Of a stretch of 64,000 nucleotides of DNA, positions 38,590 through 48,053 are shown one piece after another. The translations under genes and the position numbers were made by a program. The first letter of the stretch is position 1; each line of letters opens with the position of its first letter. The stretch is from Trujillonella endophytica (lineage in GTDB: Bacteria; Actinomycetota; Actinomycetes; Mycobacteriales; Geodermatophilaceae): NCBI RefSeq assembly GCF_900110555.1, contig NZ_FOEE01000011.1, forward strand, positions 62,001 through 126,000, given 5' to 3'. The notes beneath the pieces are model-generated. The model saw nothing but the letters and a program-made list of their open reading frames with translations, was not told the origin of the DNA and made no database searches.

Positions 38590-39240
38590 GTGAGCAGGCC
38601 CGTCCTCGTCGTCGACAACTTCGACAGCTTCGTCTACAACCTCGTCCAGTACCTGGGGCAGCTGGGGGTGCGCTGCATCGTGCGGCGCAACGACGCCGTG
38701 ACCGTCGACGAGCTGCCGGACCTCGACGTCGCCGGCGTCCTGCTCTCCCCCGGCCCCGGCACGCCCGCCGACGCCGGGGTCACCGTGCCGATGGTGCGGG
38801 CCGCCGCGGAGGCGGGCACGCCGGTCCTCGGTGTCTGCCTGGGCCACCAGGCCATCGCCGAGGCCTTCGGCGGCGACGTCGTCCGGGCGCCCGAGCTGCT
38901 CCACGGCAAGACCAGCGAGGTGGTGCACGACGGCGTCGGCGTCCTCGCCGGGCTGCCCTCGCCCTTCACCGCCACCCGGTACCACTCGCTGGCCGTGGAC
39001 CTCGCCTCCGTGCCCGACGAGCTCGAGGTCACCGGGCGCACGCCGTCCGGCATCGTCATGGCCCTGCGCCACCGGGAGCTGCCGATCGAGGGCGTGCAGT
39101 TCCACCCGGAGTCGGTGCTCACCCAGGGCGGCCACCAGATGCTCGCCACCTGGCTGGCCACCTGCGGTCAGGCTCCCGACCCGGCCCTCGTGGAGGCCGC
39201 GTCCGCCGGCGCCCGCAGGCTGTCGACCGTCAGCGCCTAG
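38590..39240 (+). CDS. pabA: Glutamine amidotransferase, aminodeoxychorismate/anthranilate synthase component II
   Basis: 216 residues of class I glutamine amidotransferase. It supplies ammonia for p-aminobenzoate (folate) or anthranilate (tryptophan) synthesis. The nucleophile Cys is in GVCLGHQAIAEAFGG, the oxyanion loop is LSPGPGTP, and the His/Glu pair is in VQFHPESV. The partner PabB/TrpE is not in the window, so the pathway is not settled; Rv0013 in the same position is annotated trpG/pabA. The GTG start has a -10 at leaderless spacing. Confidence 0.92.
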   Translation: MSRPVLVVDNFDSFVYNLVQYLGQLGVRCIVRRNDAVTVDELPDLDVAGVLLSPGPGTPADAGVTVPMVRAAAEAGTPVLGVCLGHQAIAEAFGGDVVRAPELLHGKTSEVVHDGVGVLAGLPSPFTATRYHSLAVDLASVPDELEVTGRTPSGIVMALRHRELPIEGVQFHPESVLTQGGHQMLATWLATCGQAPDPALVEAASAGARRLSTVSA

Positions 39241-39253
39241 TCCCCGCGTCGGG

Positions 39254-39310
39254 GATCAGGTCCCCTGATCATCGAGCGTCCTCCCTCACCGTGGGACGTG
39301 AGGGAGGACG
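39254..39310. repeat. Intergenic repeat, copy B, with two hairpins
   Basis: GATCAGG-TCC-CCTGATC (39254-39270) is followed by a strong hairpin, CGTCCTCCCTCAC (39277-39289) with GTGAGGGAGGACG (39298-39310). It shares the GATCAGG pair, CCTCCCTCAC and GGGAGGACG blocks with the repeat at 21470-21525. It probably terminates pabA and pknB transcripts from either side. Confidence 0.65.
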
Positions 39311-39313
39311 CCG

Positions 39314-39336
39314 CGGGATCAGGTTCCCTGATCCCG
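39314..39336. terminator. Hairpin between pabA and pknB
   Basis: CGGGATCAGG and CCTGATCCCG with a 3-nt loop, 14 bp beyond the pknB stop. A third example of the GATCAGG/CCTGATC stem. Confidence 0.65.
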
Positions 39337-39350
39337 GCGCACGTGTCGGG

Positions 39351-41270
39351 TCAGCCCGTCGGCCCGCTGCTGGTCGGCGGCTGGACCACGAGCCGGATCC
39401 GGTCGTCGGCAGCCGCCTGACTGCCCGCGGCGGGCTCGGTCCGGACGAACGTCGCGCCCTCCGGCGAGGTCTCGTCGCCGTCCGTGTCGACGACGGCGAT
39501 GTTGGTGAAGCCGGCGTTGCGCAGGGTCGTGAGCGCGGCGGCCGCCGGCGACCCGGCCGTGATCGAGGGGACGGCGATCGTCTCGGGCTCCGCGGGACCC
39601 GTGGACACCCGGATGACGATCTCGCTCTGCGCGGTGGCCTGCTGGCCGGCCGGGGGAGTGGTGCCGAGCACGGTGCCGGCCGCCGCCGCGTCCTCGACCT
39701 CCTCGATGGTGATGATGCTGAACCCGGCCGTGCGCAGCGCCTGCGTGGCCGCGGCCTGGTCGCCGGACACCGAGGGGATCGGAGCGTCGCCGTCGGAGAC
39801 GGAGAGGGTGATCGGCGTGTCCGGGGTCACCGGGGTGTCCTCCGCCGGGTCGACCCCGATGACGGTGCCCTCGTCCTCGAGGGAGTCGGCCTGGGTCGTG
39901 TTGATGCGGCTGAAGCCGGCGTCCTCGAGGGCGCTCTGCGCGCGCACCTGGTCGAGTCCGACCACGGACGGCACGGGGACCGTGTCCGGGGCGACGCCGA
40001 CGGTCAGCACGACCTCGCTGCCCTCGTCGACCTCGGCGCCGCTGGCCGGGTTGCTGTCGAGCACGACGCCGACCCGCTCCTCGTCGGCGACCTCCTGGGG
40101 CACCGGCTCGCCGACGACCAGGCCGACGGCCTCGATCGCGTCCTCGGCGTCGGCCTGCGGCATGCCGACCAGACCCGCCGGGACGGTCACCGTCGTCGCG
40201 GCTGCGGGGGGATCCTCGTCGTCGCCGGAGCCGAGGGCCAGGGCGATGCCGACGACGGCGGCGATCAGCACGAGCACCCCGACGACGGCGGCGATGATCC
40301 GGTTGCGCCTGCGGCGGGCCGCGGCGTCCTCGTCGTCCCAGTCGTCCCCTCGGCGGCCGGGCCCGGAGGGGACGGCGCCGATGACGGCGGTCCGCTCCGC
40401 CTCGCCCAGCACCGGGGTGGCCTCGACCCGCTGGCCGGCCAGGGCCCGCAGCAGGTCGTTGCGCATCTCCGCGGCCGACTGGTAGCGGTTGGCCGGGTTC
40501 TTGCTCATCGCCTTGAGCAGGATCGAGTCCAGCTCCGGCGCGATGGCCGGGTTGATCGACGACGGCAGCCGCGGGTCCTCGCGGACGTGCTGGTAGGCCA
40601 CCGACACGGGTGAGTCACCGGTGAACGGCGGCGCCCCGGTCACGAGCTCGTACAGCAGGCAGCCGAGGGAGTAGACGTCGGAGCGGGCGTCGACGCCCTC
40701 GCCGCGGGCCTGCTCGGGGGAGAGGTACTGGGCGGTGCCGATGACGGCCGCCGTGGAGGTCATCGTGGCGGCCGAGTCGGAGACCGCGCGGGCGATCCCG
40801 AAGTCCATGACCTTGACCGCGCCGGCCGGCGTGATCATCACGTTCCCGGGCTTCACGTCCCGGTGCACGATGCCGTTGCGGTGGCTGAAGTCCAGGGCGC
40901 CGCAGATGTCGGCGGCCAGGCTCATGGCCCGCTCGGGGGGCAGCACGCCCTCCCGGCGGAGCACGTCGCGCAGCGTCTCGCCCTCGACGTACTCCATGAC
41001 GATGTAGGGAGTGTTGCCCGTGGGCGTGCGGTCCTCGCCGGTGTCGTACACGGCCACGATCGCCGGGTGGTTCAGCGAGGCGGCGGCCTGCGCCTCCCGG
41101 CGGAACCGGACCTGGAACGACGGGTCACGGGCGAGGTCACTGCGCAGCACCTTGACGGCGACCTCGCGACCGAGCCGGGTGTCGCGGCCGCGGTGCACCT
41201 CCGCCATGCCACCGCGGCCGAGCACCCCGCCGATCTCGTAGCGCTCACCGAGCACCGGGGGGGTGGTCAT
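39351..41270 (-). CDS. pknB: Serine/threonine protein kinase PknB, four PASTA domains
   Basis: 639 residues. The cytosolic kinase domain (about 10-275) has the Gly loop GRGGMAEVHRG, Lys in VAVKVL, catalytic VHRDVKPGN, DFGIA and an activation loop with TMTSTAAVIGTAQY. After a juxtamembrane stretch and one helix (RIIAAVVGVLVLIAAVVGIAL, near 340) come four extracellular PASTA domains (about 370-635) that sense muropeptides or lipid II. PknB controls peptidoglycan synthesis, with CwlM and FhaA among its partners in mycobacteria. It is the last gene of the fhaA-to-pknB operon. Confidence 0.96.
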   Translation of the reverse strand: MTTPPVLGERYEIGGVLGRGGMAEVHRGRDTRLGREVAVKVLRSDLARDPSFQVRFRREAQAAASLNHPAIVAVYDTGEDRTPTGNTPYIVMEYVEGETLRDVLRREGVLPPERAMSLAADICGALDFSHRNGIVHRDVKPGNVMITPAGAVKVMDFGIARAVSDSAATMTSTAAVIGTAQYLSPEQARGEGVDARSDVYSLGCLLYELVTGAPPFTGDSPVSVAYQHVREDPRLPSSINPAIAPELDSILLKAMSKNPANRYQSAAEMRNDLLRALAGQRVEATPVLGEAERTAVIGAVPSGPGRRGDDWDDEDAAARRRRNRIIAAVVGVLVLIAAVVGIALALGSGDDEDPPAAATTVTVPAGLVGMPQADAEDAIEAVGLVVGEPVPQEVADEERVGVVLDSNPASGAEVDEGSEVVLTVGVAPDTVPVPSVVGLDQVRAQSALEDAGFSRINTTQADSLEDEGTVIGVDPAEDTPVTPDTPITLSVSDGDAPIPSVSGDQAAATQALRTAGFSIITIEEVEDAAAAGTVLGTTPPAGQQATAQSEIVIRVSTGPAEPETIAVPSITAGSPAAAALTTLRNAGFTNIAVVDTDGDETSPEGATFVRTEPAAGSQAAADDRIRLVVQPPTSSGPTG

Positions 41271-41379
41271 CGCGGGTCCTCTCGGACGGGGTGGGGGCGG
41301 TTCGGGCGGCCGGGGGCGGCGCCGTCGGCCAGGGTATCGACCGGTACGGAGGCTCCGGCCGTGACGCGAGAGGTGCTGG

Positions 41380-43122
41380 TCACCCGGCCGCACCCTCCGC
41401 CCCAGCGGACCCGGCAGCCTCGGGCTCGGCCGGCGGGAGCGGCGCCGTGGAGGTCGCCGGGGGCAGGGTCGTGCCCGGCTCCGTGGAGCCGGCGGGCGGC
41501 GACGAGGAGGAGCTCGGCGCGGACGACGCCGAGGACTCGACCGCGGTCGAGGAGGTCGAGGAACGGGACGTCGTCGTCGGCGTCCCCGGGTCCGCGGGGC
41601 CGTCGTCCGTCGGCTCGCTCCCGTCGTCGGTCTCCTCGCCGCCGCCGGTCTCCGGCGGGGACCAGGCCTCGGCCGCGAAGAAGAGGACGACCTGCGTGTC
41701 GGCGGCGACCTGGCCGCCGGGCGGGCTGACGGCGGCGACCTCGCCGGCCGCCAGCTGCTGCCCGTAGCCGAGCAGCTGCTGCTCGGTGGCCTCCTGCCGG
41801 GTGACGTTCGTGAAGCCCTGACCGGTCAGCAGGTCGGTGGCGTCGTCGACGTCCTCCCCGAGGAGCGCGCCGGTGTCCAGCAACAGGGTGCCCGCCGGGG
41901 CGGAGGTGGAGGGAGCGGACGTCGACGCGCCGCTGCTGCGGGTGTCCCCGCCGCCGTCGCCGTCCCCTCCGCCGAACACGATCCACGCCAGTCCGGCGAG
42001 CAGGGCGATCGCCAGCAGAGCGGCGACGAGCCACACCCAGCGCCGGCTCCGGGGCGCGGGCCGGGCCGGCTCGGCGTCGAAGCGGCGGTCCCCGCCGGTG
42101 GGGGGGCCGTGCAGCGGCGGCAGCGGGCGGCCGGAGGTGTTCGCGCCCGCCGACGCCGGCATCGCGTCGAGGACCTGGGTGCTCGGCTCGTCGGCAGGCC
42201 CCTGGTCGACCGGCATGGTCACGACCTGCGTGGTGGCGGCCGCGGCCGCCCCCGCGGTGGTGCCGGCCGGCGCCCGGCTGCCGACGGCGGCGGCCACCGC
42301 GCGGATCGCCGCGGCGAAGGCCGCGCCGTCGTCGAAGCGGCTCTCGGGGTCCTTCTCCAGCGCCCGCTCCAGCAACTGGCGGACGGCGAGGGGGACGTCG
42401 GCGGGCAGCGGCGGCGGCGGCCGGTTGATGTGCGCCAGCGCGATCGCCACCTGCGAGGTGCCGTCGAAGGGGCGGGAGCCGGTGAGGCACTCGTAGCCGA
42501 CGACGCCGAGGGAGTAGACGTCGGAGGCGGCGGTGACCGCGAACCCCTGCGCCTGCTCGGGGGACAGGTACTGGGCGGTGCCCACGACCATGCCGGTCTT
42601 GGTGAGCGGGGTGGCGTCGCGGGCGCGGGCGATGCCGAAGTCCGTCAGCTTGACGACGCCGTCGGGCCGCACGATGAGGTTGCCCGGCTTGATGTCGCGG
42701 TGGACCACCCCGGCGGCGTGCGCGGCGGACAGGCCGTCGGCGGACTGGCCGAGGACGTGCAGCGTCCAGTCGACGGGGAGGCGCCCCTCCTCGTGCAGGA
42801 TCGTCACCAGCGGCTGGCCCTCGACGAGCTCCATCACGAGGAACGCCAGGCGCTGCCCCGGGTTCCGCTCGTCGTCGGTCTCGCCGTAGTCGTAGACCGA
42901 GGCGATGTTGGGGTGGGACAGGGCCGCGGTGTGCCGGGCCTCGTTCCGGAACCGGGCGACGAAGCTCGGGTCGCCGGTGTACTCGCTGCGCAGCACCTTC
43001 GCGGCCACCACGCGGTCCAGGACGCGGTCGCGCGCGCGCCACACCTCGCCCATGCCGCCGGTCGCGATGGGGCTGGTGATCTCGTACCGCCCGGCGAGGA
43101 CGGTGCCCGTCGACAGCGCCAT
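41380..43122 (-). CDS. pknA: Serine/threonine protein kinase PknA with extracellular PASTA-like domain
   Basis: 580 residues. The kinase domain (about 12-275) has the Gly loop ATGGMGEVWRA, VAAKVL, HRDIKPGN, DFGIA and TKTGMVVGTAQY. One helix (WVWLVAALLAIALLAGLAWIV, near 360) is followed by a single PASTA-like segment (LLGEDVDDATDLLTGQGF...VVLFFA) and a Ser/Thr/Pro-rich tail of about 95 residues. PknA of M. tuberculosis lacks PASTA domains, so the extracellular part is unusual. Its ATG overlaps the pbpA stop by one base. Mycobacterial PknA targets division and wall proteins. Confidence 0.93.
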   Translation of the reverse strand: MALSTGTVLAGRYEITSPIATGGMGEVWRARDRVLDRVVAAKVLRSEYTGDPSFVARFRNEARHTAALSHPNIASVYDYGETDDERNPGQRLAFLVMELVEGQPLVTILHEEGRLPVDWTLHVLGQSADGLSAAHAAGVVHRDIKPGNLIVRPDGVVKLTDFGIARARDATPLTKTGMVVGTAQYLSPEQAQGFAVTAASDVYSLGVVGYECLTGSRPFDGTSQVAIALAHINRPPPPLPADVPLAVRQLLERALEKDPESRFDDGAAFAAAIRAVAAAVGSRAPAGTTAGAAAAATTQVVTMPVDQGPADEPSTQVLDAMPASAGANTSGRPLPPLHGPPTGGDRRFDAEPARPAPRSRRWVWLVAALLAIALLAGLAWIVFGGGDGDGGGDTRSSGASTSAPSTSAPAGTLLLDTGALLGEDVDDATDLLTGQGFTNVTRQEATEQQLLGYGQQLAAGEVAAVSPPGGQVAADTQVVLFFAAEAWSPPETGGGEETDDGSEPTDDGPADPGTPTTTSRSSTSSTAVESSASSAPSSSSSPPAGSTEPGTTLPPATSTAPLPPAEPEAAGSAGAEGAAG

Positions 43123-44570
43123 CAGTCGCCCTGTCCCTCGAGGTAGGCCTGCATCACCGAACGAGCGATGGGCGCCGACACGTCGCCCCCGGTACCCCCG
43201 CCGTTGGCGACGAAGACCGCCACGGCGATCTGCGGGTCGTCGGCCGGCGCGAAACCGATGAACCAGGTGTGGTCGGCGACGTCCTCCGACACCTGGGCGG
43301 TGCCGGTCTTGCCCGCGACCTCGATCCCGGGGATGCGGGCGGCTCGGCCGCTGCCCTCGGCGACGACGCTGACCATCATCTCGGTGAGCTGCGCCGCGAC
43401 CTCGGGGGAGACCGGCTGGGAGAACTCCTCCGGGTTGGTCTGCTCGAGGACGGTGAGGTCCGGGGCGCGGAGCTGGTCGACGAGGTAGGGCGTCATGAGC
43501 GTGCCGTCGTTGGCGACCGCCGCCGCGACCATGGCCGCCTGCAGCGGGGTCATCCGGACGTCGCGCTGGCCGATCGAGGACTGGCCCAGGGCGGCGTCGC
43601 TCTCGATGTCGCCGATGCTGCTCCCCGCCGTCTCCAGCGGGATCTCCAGGCCCTCGCCGTCCATGCCGAACGCCTCGGCCATCTCCCGCAGCGCGTCCTC
43701 GCCGACCTCGATGCCCAGCAGGGCGAAGGCGGTGTTGCAGGAGATGGTCAGCGCGTCGATCAGCGGCTGCGCCTCTCCGGCGGCGCACCGGGAGCCGCCG
43801 AAGTTCTCCAGGGTGGTGGAGGTGCCGGGCAGCGTGAGCAGGTCGGGCGCGGGGATCACGGTGTCGGGCGTGTAGTCGCCGCTGGCCAGCGCGGCCGCGG
43901 ACACGACGACCTTGAAGACCGAGCCGGGCGGGTAGTTGTCGCTGATCGCCCGGTTGAGCCGCGGATCGCGGTCGGCGGCCTCGAGCTCCGCGGCGTAGTC
44001 GCGGATGGCCGCGCTGTCGTGGCTGGACAGCAGGTTCGGGTCGTAGGTGGGGGTGCTGGCCATGGCCAGGATCGCGCCGTTGTCCGGGTCCAGCGCCACG
44101 ACGGCACCGGTGACGCCCTCCAGGCCGGCCATCGCGGCCTCCTGCACCTCGGCGTCGAGGGTGAGGACGACGTCGCCGCCGGAGGGGTTGCGCCCGGTGA
44201 GGATGTCGCTGAGCCGCTGGGTGAACAGCCGGGCGTCGTCCCCGGTGAGCACGTCGTTCTCGGCCCGCTCGATGCCGCTGGCGCCGTAGAGGTAGGAGTA
44301 GTAGCCGGTCACCGCGGCGTAGAGCGGTCCGGCGGGGTACTGCCGCAGGAACGTCAGGTCGCCGTCGGTCTCCGTGGACAGGGCGACCTCGGTGCCGTCG
44401 ACGACGATCGAGCCGCGCTGCCGCTCGTACTCCTCGATGATCACCCGGCGGTTCCCCGCGTCGCCGCGCAGCTCCTCGGAGCGGACCACCTGGATGTAGT
44501 TGACGTTGACGATCAGCAGCGTGAACAGCACGAGCACGCTGATGGCCACCCGGCGCAGGGGTGCGTTCAC
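43122..44570 (-). CDS. pbpA: Penicillin-binding protein PbpA (class B)
   Basis: 482 residues; D,D-transpeptidase that crosslinks peptidoglycan in division and growth. One N-terminal membrane anchor (VAISVLVLFTLLIVNVNYI), an N-terminal dimerisation region, then the transpeptidase with SxxK in PPGSVFKVV, SxN as SCN (ALTISCNTAFALLG) and KTGT (VAGKTGTAQV). The GTG at 44570 overlaps the rodA stop (GTGA). Position and size fit Rv0016c; it pairs with the SEDS polymerase encoded just upstream. Confidence 0.96.
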   Translation of the reverse strand: MNAPLRRVAISVLVLFTLLIVNVNYIQVVRSEELRGDAGNRRVIIEEYERQRGSIVVDGTEVALSTETDGDLTFLRQYPAGPLYAAVTGYYSYLYGASGIERAENDVLTGDDARLFTQRLSDILTGRNPSGGDVVLTLDAEVQEAAMAGLEGVTGAVVALDPDNGAILAMASTPTYDPNLLSSHDSAAIRDYAAELEAADRDPRLNRAISDNYPPGSVFKVVVSAAALASGDYTPDTVIPAPDLLTLPGTSTTLENFGGSRCAAGEAQPLIDALTISCNTAFALLGIEVGEDALREMAEAFGMDGEGLEIPLETAGSSIGDIESDAALGQSSIGQRDVRMTPLQAAMVAAAVANDGTLMTPYLVDQLRAPDLTVLEQTNPEEFSQPVSPEVAAQLTEMMVSVVAEGSGRAARIPGIEVAGKTGTAQVSEDVADHTWFIGFAPADDPQIAVAVFVANGGGTGGDVSAPIARSVMQAYLEGQGD

Positions 44571-46003
44571 GGCCGCACCACCTCGGTCGGGGCCTCTCCG
44601 AGCGTCGCCCGCGGCGGGGTCCCCGGCGGCGCGGGCACGGCGGCGGGCCGGCGGGCGGCGTCGCTGATCCGGACCAGGATGGCCAGCAGCGCGAAGTTGG
44701 CGACCAGCGACGAGCCGCCGTAGGCGACGAACGGCGTCGTCAGGCCGGTCAGCGGGAGGAGCCCGGTGACGCCGCCGAGGACCACGAACACCTGCCACGC
44801 GATGGCGAAGGCCAGGCCGGCGGCGAGGAGCTTGCCGAAGGCGTCCCGGACGATCAGGGAGCTGCGCAGCCCACGCTCGACCAGCACCAGGTAGACGACG
44901 ATGATCGCGACCAGGCCGAACAGCCCGAGCTCCTCGCCGAGGGCGGCCGCGATGAAGTCGCTCTTGGCCACCGGGACCTCGTCGGGGCGCCCGCCGCCGA
45001 GGCCGGCGCCGAAGAGCCCGCCGGTGCCCAGGCCGAACAGCGACTGGACCAGCTGGTAGCCGCCGGTGTCGCGGTAGGCGAACGGGTCGAGCCAGGTGTC
45101 GACGCGCACCTGGACGTGGCCGAACAGCTGGTAGGCCAGGAACGCCCCCGCGCCGAAGAGGCCGACGCCGATGACCAGCCAGCTCGCCCGCTCCGTGGCG
45201 ATGTAGAGCATCACGACGAAGATGCCGAACAGCAGCAGCGAGCTGCCGAGGTCGCGCTCGAACACCAGCACGAGGATCGACAGCATCCAGGCGACGACGA
45301 CCGGCCCGAGGTCGCGCCCCCGGGGCAGCTCCAGCCCCATCACCCGCCGGCTGGCCAGCGCGAGGACGTCGCGCTTGTCGACCAGGTAGGCCGCGAAGAA
45401 GATGATCAGGCAGATCTTGGCGAACTCGCCGGGCTGGATGCTGAAGCCGGCGAGGCGGATCCAGATCTTGGCGCCGTTCACCGACGAGATGGACGCCGGC
45501 AGCAGCGCCGGCAGCGCCAGCAGCGACAGGCCGACGAGGGCCAGGGTGTACGCGAAGCGGGACAGCATCCGGTGGTCGCGCACGACCAGCAGGACGGCGA
45601 CGAACAGCGCCACCCCGAGGGTGGCCCAGACCAGCTGGACGGGGGCGTCCTCGCGGGTGGCCGCGGCGCCGACCTGGTCCCCGGCGAGGTCCAGCCGGTG
45701 GATCATGGTGAGCCCCAGGCCGGTCAGCAGCGCGACCGCCGGCAGCAGCAACGGGTCGGCGTAGGGCGCGAACCGGCGAACCACCAGGTGCATGACCACC
45801 CACAGCGCCGTGAACCAGCCGCCGAACGTGGCCAGCTCCGGGCGCAGCGACTGCGTCAGGGTGATGTCGACGATCGCCTGCGCCGCCAGGGTGATGACGA
45901 TCGCGAAGCCCAGCATGACCAGCTCGGTGCCGCGCCTGGTCGGCGCGGGCGCCGCCGCCGGGCCCGCTCCGGCCGACCGGGGGTCGGTGGAGGGGCCGGA
46001 CAT
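44567..46003 (-). CDS. rodA: SEDS-family peptidoglycan glycosyltransferase RodA/FtsW
   Basis: 478 residues with about ten to twelve helices. SEDS motifs: KIWIRLAGFSIQPGEFAKI, VFERDLGSSLLLFG, the catalytic-loop region near VDTWLDPF...GGYQLVQSLFGLGTGGLFGAGLG, and TGLTTPFVAYGGSS. It polymerises glycan strands with the class B PBP encoded next to it. The start overlaps the pstP stop by one base. M. tuberculosis order names it rodA (Rv0017c). Confidence 0.95.
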   Translation of the reverse strand: MSGPSTDPRSAGAGPAAAPAPTRRGTELVMLGFAIVITLAAQAIVDITLTQSLRPELATFGGWFTALWVVMHLVVRRFAPYADPLLLPAVALLTGLGLTMIHRLDLAGDQVGAAATREDAPVQLVWATLGVALFVAVLLVVRDHRMLSRFAYTLALVGLSLLALPALLPASISSVNGAKIWIRLAGFSIQPGEFAKICLIIFFAAYLVDKRDVLALASRRVMGLELPRGRDLGPVVVAWMLSILVLVFERDLGSSLLLFGIFVVMLYIATERASWLVIGVGLFGAGAFLAYQLFGHVQVRVDTWLDPFAYRDTGGYQLVQSLFGLGTGGLFGAGLGGGRPDEVPVAKSDFIAAALGEELGLFGLVAIIVVYLVLVERGLRSSLIVRDAFGKLLAAGLAFAIAWQVFVVLGGVTGLLPLTGLTTPFVAYGGSSLVANFALLAILVRISDAARRPAAVPAPPGTPPRATLGEAPTEVVRP

Positions 46004-47415
46004 CACTCCGCCTCCCGGCAGTCCCGTCCCGAGCCGGACGACGATGCGGGCTCGCCGGAGGACGACGCGCCGGTGGACGGCGCGGGCGCCGAGGACTTGG
46101 GGGTCGTCCCGAGGGGGTCCCCCGTCACGGGCGGCAGCGGGGCGCCCGGTTCGAGCGGGGACTCCGTCGCCGGCGTCTCGGTGAGCGGGGGCTCCTCCCG
46201 CTCCTCCTCGCACACCGGCAGCGACTGCTCGCGGAGCATGTCGACGCGCTCCTCGGCGGCCTGCTCGTCGTCGACCTCGATGCCGTCGGTCACCTTGCCG
46301 CGCAGGTCCTGGCTGAGGTCGGCGACGGCGATCCCGCTGTCGGACTCCTCGCGGTAGAGGTCGAACCCCAGGATCGACGCGTTGATGCCGCGGTAGACCG
46401 CGACGGTCTCGGTTCCCTCGTCGACGCCGACGAACCAGTGGTCGAGCACCCACGCGTAGGCGCCGACGGCGGCTCCGGCCAGCACCACGAGCGCCAGCAG
46501 GGCCGACCACCAGCGGCGGCGGGTGCGCTTGCGGTTCCGCGGGGCCACGACCGGCGGTGAGGCGGCGGCCGGCGGCGGGGGCGGCGGCGGGTCGGCCAGG
46601 GCGGCCCGGCCGGCGGCCGAGCCGGGGTCGACGGCCCGCTGCCCGATGTTCGCGCCCGCGGCGCCGTCGACGACCGGCTCGATGAGGACGCCGGAGCCGT
46701 CGTCCTCGATGACGTCGGCGACGATGACGGTGATGTTGTCCGGGCCACCGCTGCGCAGCGCGAGCTCGATCAGCCGGTCCGCGCAGGACTGCGGGTCCGG
46801 CTCCTGGAGGGTGGTGGCGATCGTCTCCTCGCTGACCACGCCGGACAGGCCGTCGGAGCACAGCAGGTAGCGGTCGCCGGCGCGGGCCTCGCGCATCGAG
46901 AGGTCGGGGTCGACGTCCTGGCCGTTCAGCGCCCGCAGCAGCAGCGAGCGCTGCGGGTGGTGGTTGGCCTCCTCCTGCGTGATGCGGCCGTCGTCGATCA
47001 GCGTCTGCACGAACGTGTCGTCGTGGGTGATCTGGCTCAGCTCGCCGTCGCGCACCAGGTAGGCCCGGGAGTCGCCGACGTGGCACAGCGCCAGCCGGCC
47101 GCCGGCGAACAGGACGGCGGTGAGCGTCGTGCCCATCCCCTCCAGCTGCGGCGACTCGCGGATCACCTCGCGCAGGTGCTCGCTGCCGTCGAAGACGGCG
47201 GCGCGCAGCGCCTGCAGCATGTCGCTGGGCGGGGCGTCCTCGTCGAGGTGCTCCAGCGCCGCGATGACGACCTTGCTGGCGACGTCGCCGGCGGCGTGCC
47301 CGCCCATGCCGTCGGCGACGGCGAGCAGGCGGGGACCCGCGTAGACGGAGTCCTGGTTGTTGCCGCGGACCAGGCCGCGGTCGGACCTGGCCGCATAGCG
47401 CAGCGCGAGGGTCAT
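46003..47415 (-). CDS. pstP: PP2C-family protein phosphatase PstP
   Basis: 470 residues; metal-dependent phosphatase that reverses PknA/PknB phosphorylation. Motifs: RGLVRGNNQDSV, VADGMGGHAAGD, GMGTTLTAVLF, HVGDSRAYLV, LLCSDGLSGVV and GGPDNITVIV. After the catalytic domain (about 1-240) come a Pro/Ala linker with a basic patch, one helix (WWSALLALVVLAGAAVGAYAWV) and an extracellular domain ending in a Ser/Gly-rich tail. ATG 47415. Confidence 0.96.
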   Translation of the reverse strand: MTLALRYAARSDRGLVRGNNQDSVYAGPRLLAVADGMGGHAAGDVASKVVIAALEHLDEDAPPSDMLQALRAAVFDGSEHLREVIRESPQLEGMGTTLTAVLFAGGRLALCHVGDSRAYLVRDGELSQITHDDTFVQTLIDDGRITQEEANHHPQRSLLLRALNGQDVDPDLSMREARAGDRYLLCSDGLSGVVSEETIATTLQEPDPQSCADRLIELALRSGGPDNITVIVADVIEDDGSGVLIEPVVDGAAGANIGQRAVDPGSAAGRAALADPPPPPPPAAASPPVVAPRNRKRTRRRWWSALLALVVLAGAAVGAYAWVLDHWFVGVDEGTETVAVYRGINASILGFDLYREESDSGIAVADLSQDLRGKVTDGIEVDDEQAAEERVDMLREQSLPVCEEEREEPPLTETPATESPLEPGAPLPPVTGDPLGTTPKSSAPAPSTGASSSGEPASSSGSGRDCREAE

Positions 47416-47524
47416 GGGAGCCGGATCCTCTCGGGGTCGGAGCTCACTCTGCTCGACGGTTCGCTCCCGCGGGATGGCCCGCTCCTCGATCGTCCCTCGC
47501 TGCGGTGCCCACGTCTCCGTCCGC

Positions 47525-47986
47525 TCACGAACGCAGCTCCAGCGCCGTCTGGCCGATGCGGATCGGCTGGCCCGGCGCCACCAGCAGCGGCCCCTGCACC
47601 CGCTGCTGGTCCAGGAAGGTGCCGTTGGTCGAACCCAGGTCCTCGACGTACCACTGGCCGCCCCTGTTGGTCAGCCGGGCATGCCGGGAACTGGCGAAGT
47701 CGTCGGTGAGCACGAGCGTGGAGTCGTCGGCCCGGCCGATGAGGATCGGCTGGTCGCCCAGGGTGATCCGCGTGCCCGCGAGCGGTCCGGCGGTCACCAC
47801 GAGCATCTTGGGGCCCTTGCTCTTGCGCCGCCCGGGCGCGGCCGCGCGCGGCGGGACCGAGGCCACCCGCCCCGTCCGCCCCCCGAACAGGTCGGCGCGG
47901 ACCACCCGGAACGCGGCGAAGATGAACAGCCAGAGCAGCAGGAGGAACCCGAACCGGAAGATCTGCAGGACGATCTCGGCGGTCAC
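47525..47986 (-). CDS. fhaB: FHA-domain membrane protein FhaB
   Basis: 153 residues. An N-terminal helix (FRFGFLLLLWLFIFAAF), a basic linker, then an FHA domain (about 75-150) with ILIGRADDSTLVL, SSRHARL and the phosphothreonine-binding STNGTFLD motif. It docks phosphorylated partners of the PknA/PknB pathway at the membrane (Rv0019c/FipA type). GTG start at 47986. The pstP gene lies 109 bp downstream. Confidence 0.93.
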   Translation of the reverse strand: MTAEIVLQIFRFGFLLLLWLFIFAAFRVVRADLFGGRTGRVASVPPRAAAPGRRKSKGPKMLVVTAGPLAGTRITLGDQPILIGRADDSTLVLTDDFASSRHARLTNRGGQWYVEDLGSTNGTFLDQQRVQGPLLVAPGQPIRIGQTALELRS

Positions 47987-48053
47987 CGGGTCGCCGTCCT
48001 GCGTGGGGTGTCGAGCTCACTGCTGTGGCCCCGGGGTGAGCTCGCAAGCTCAC

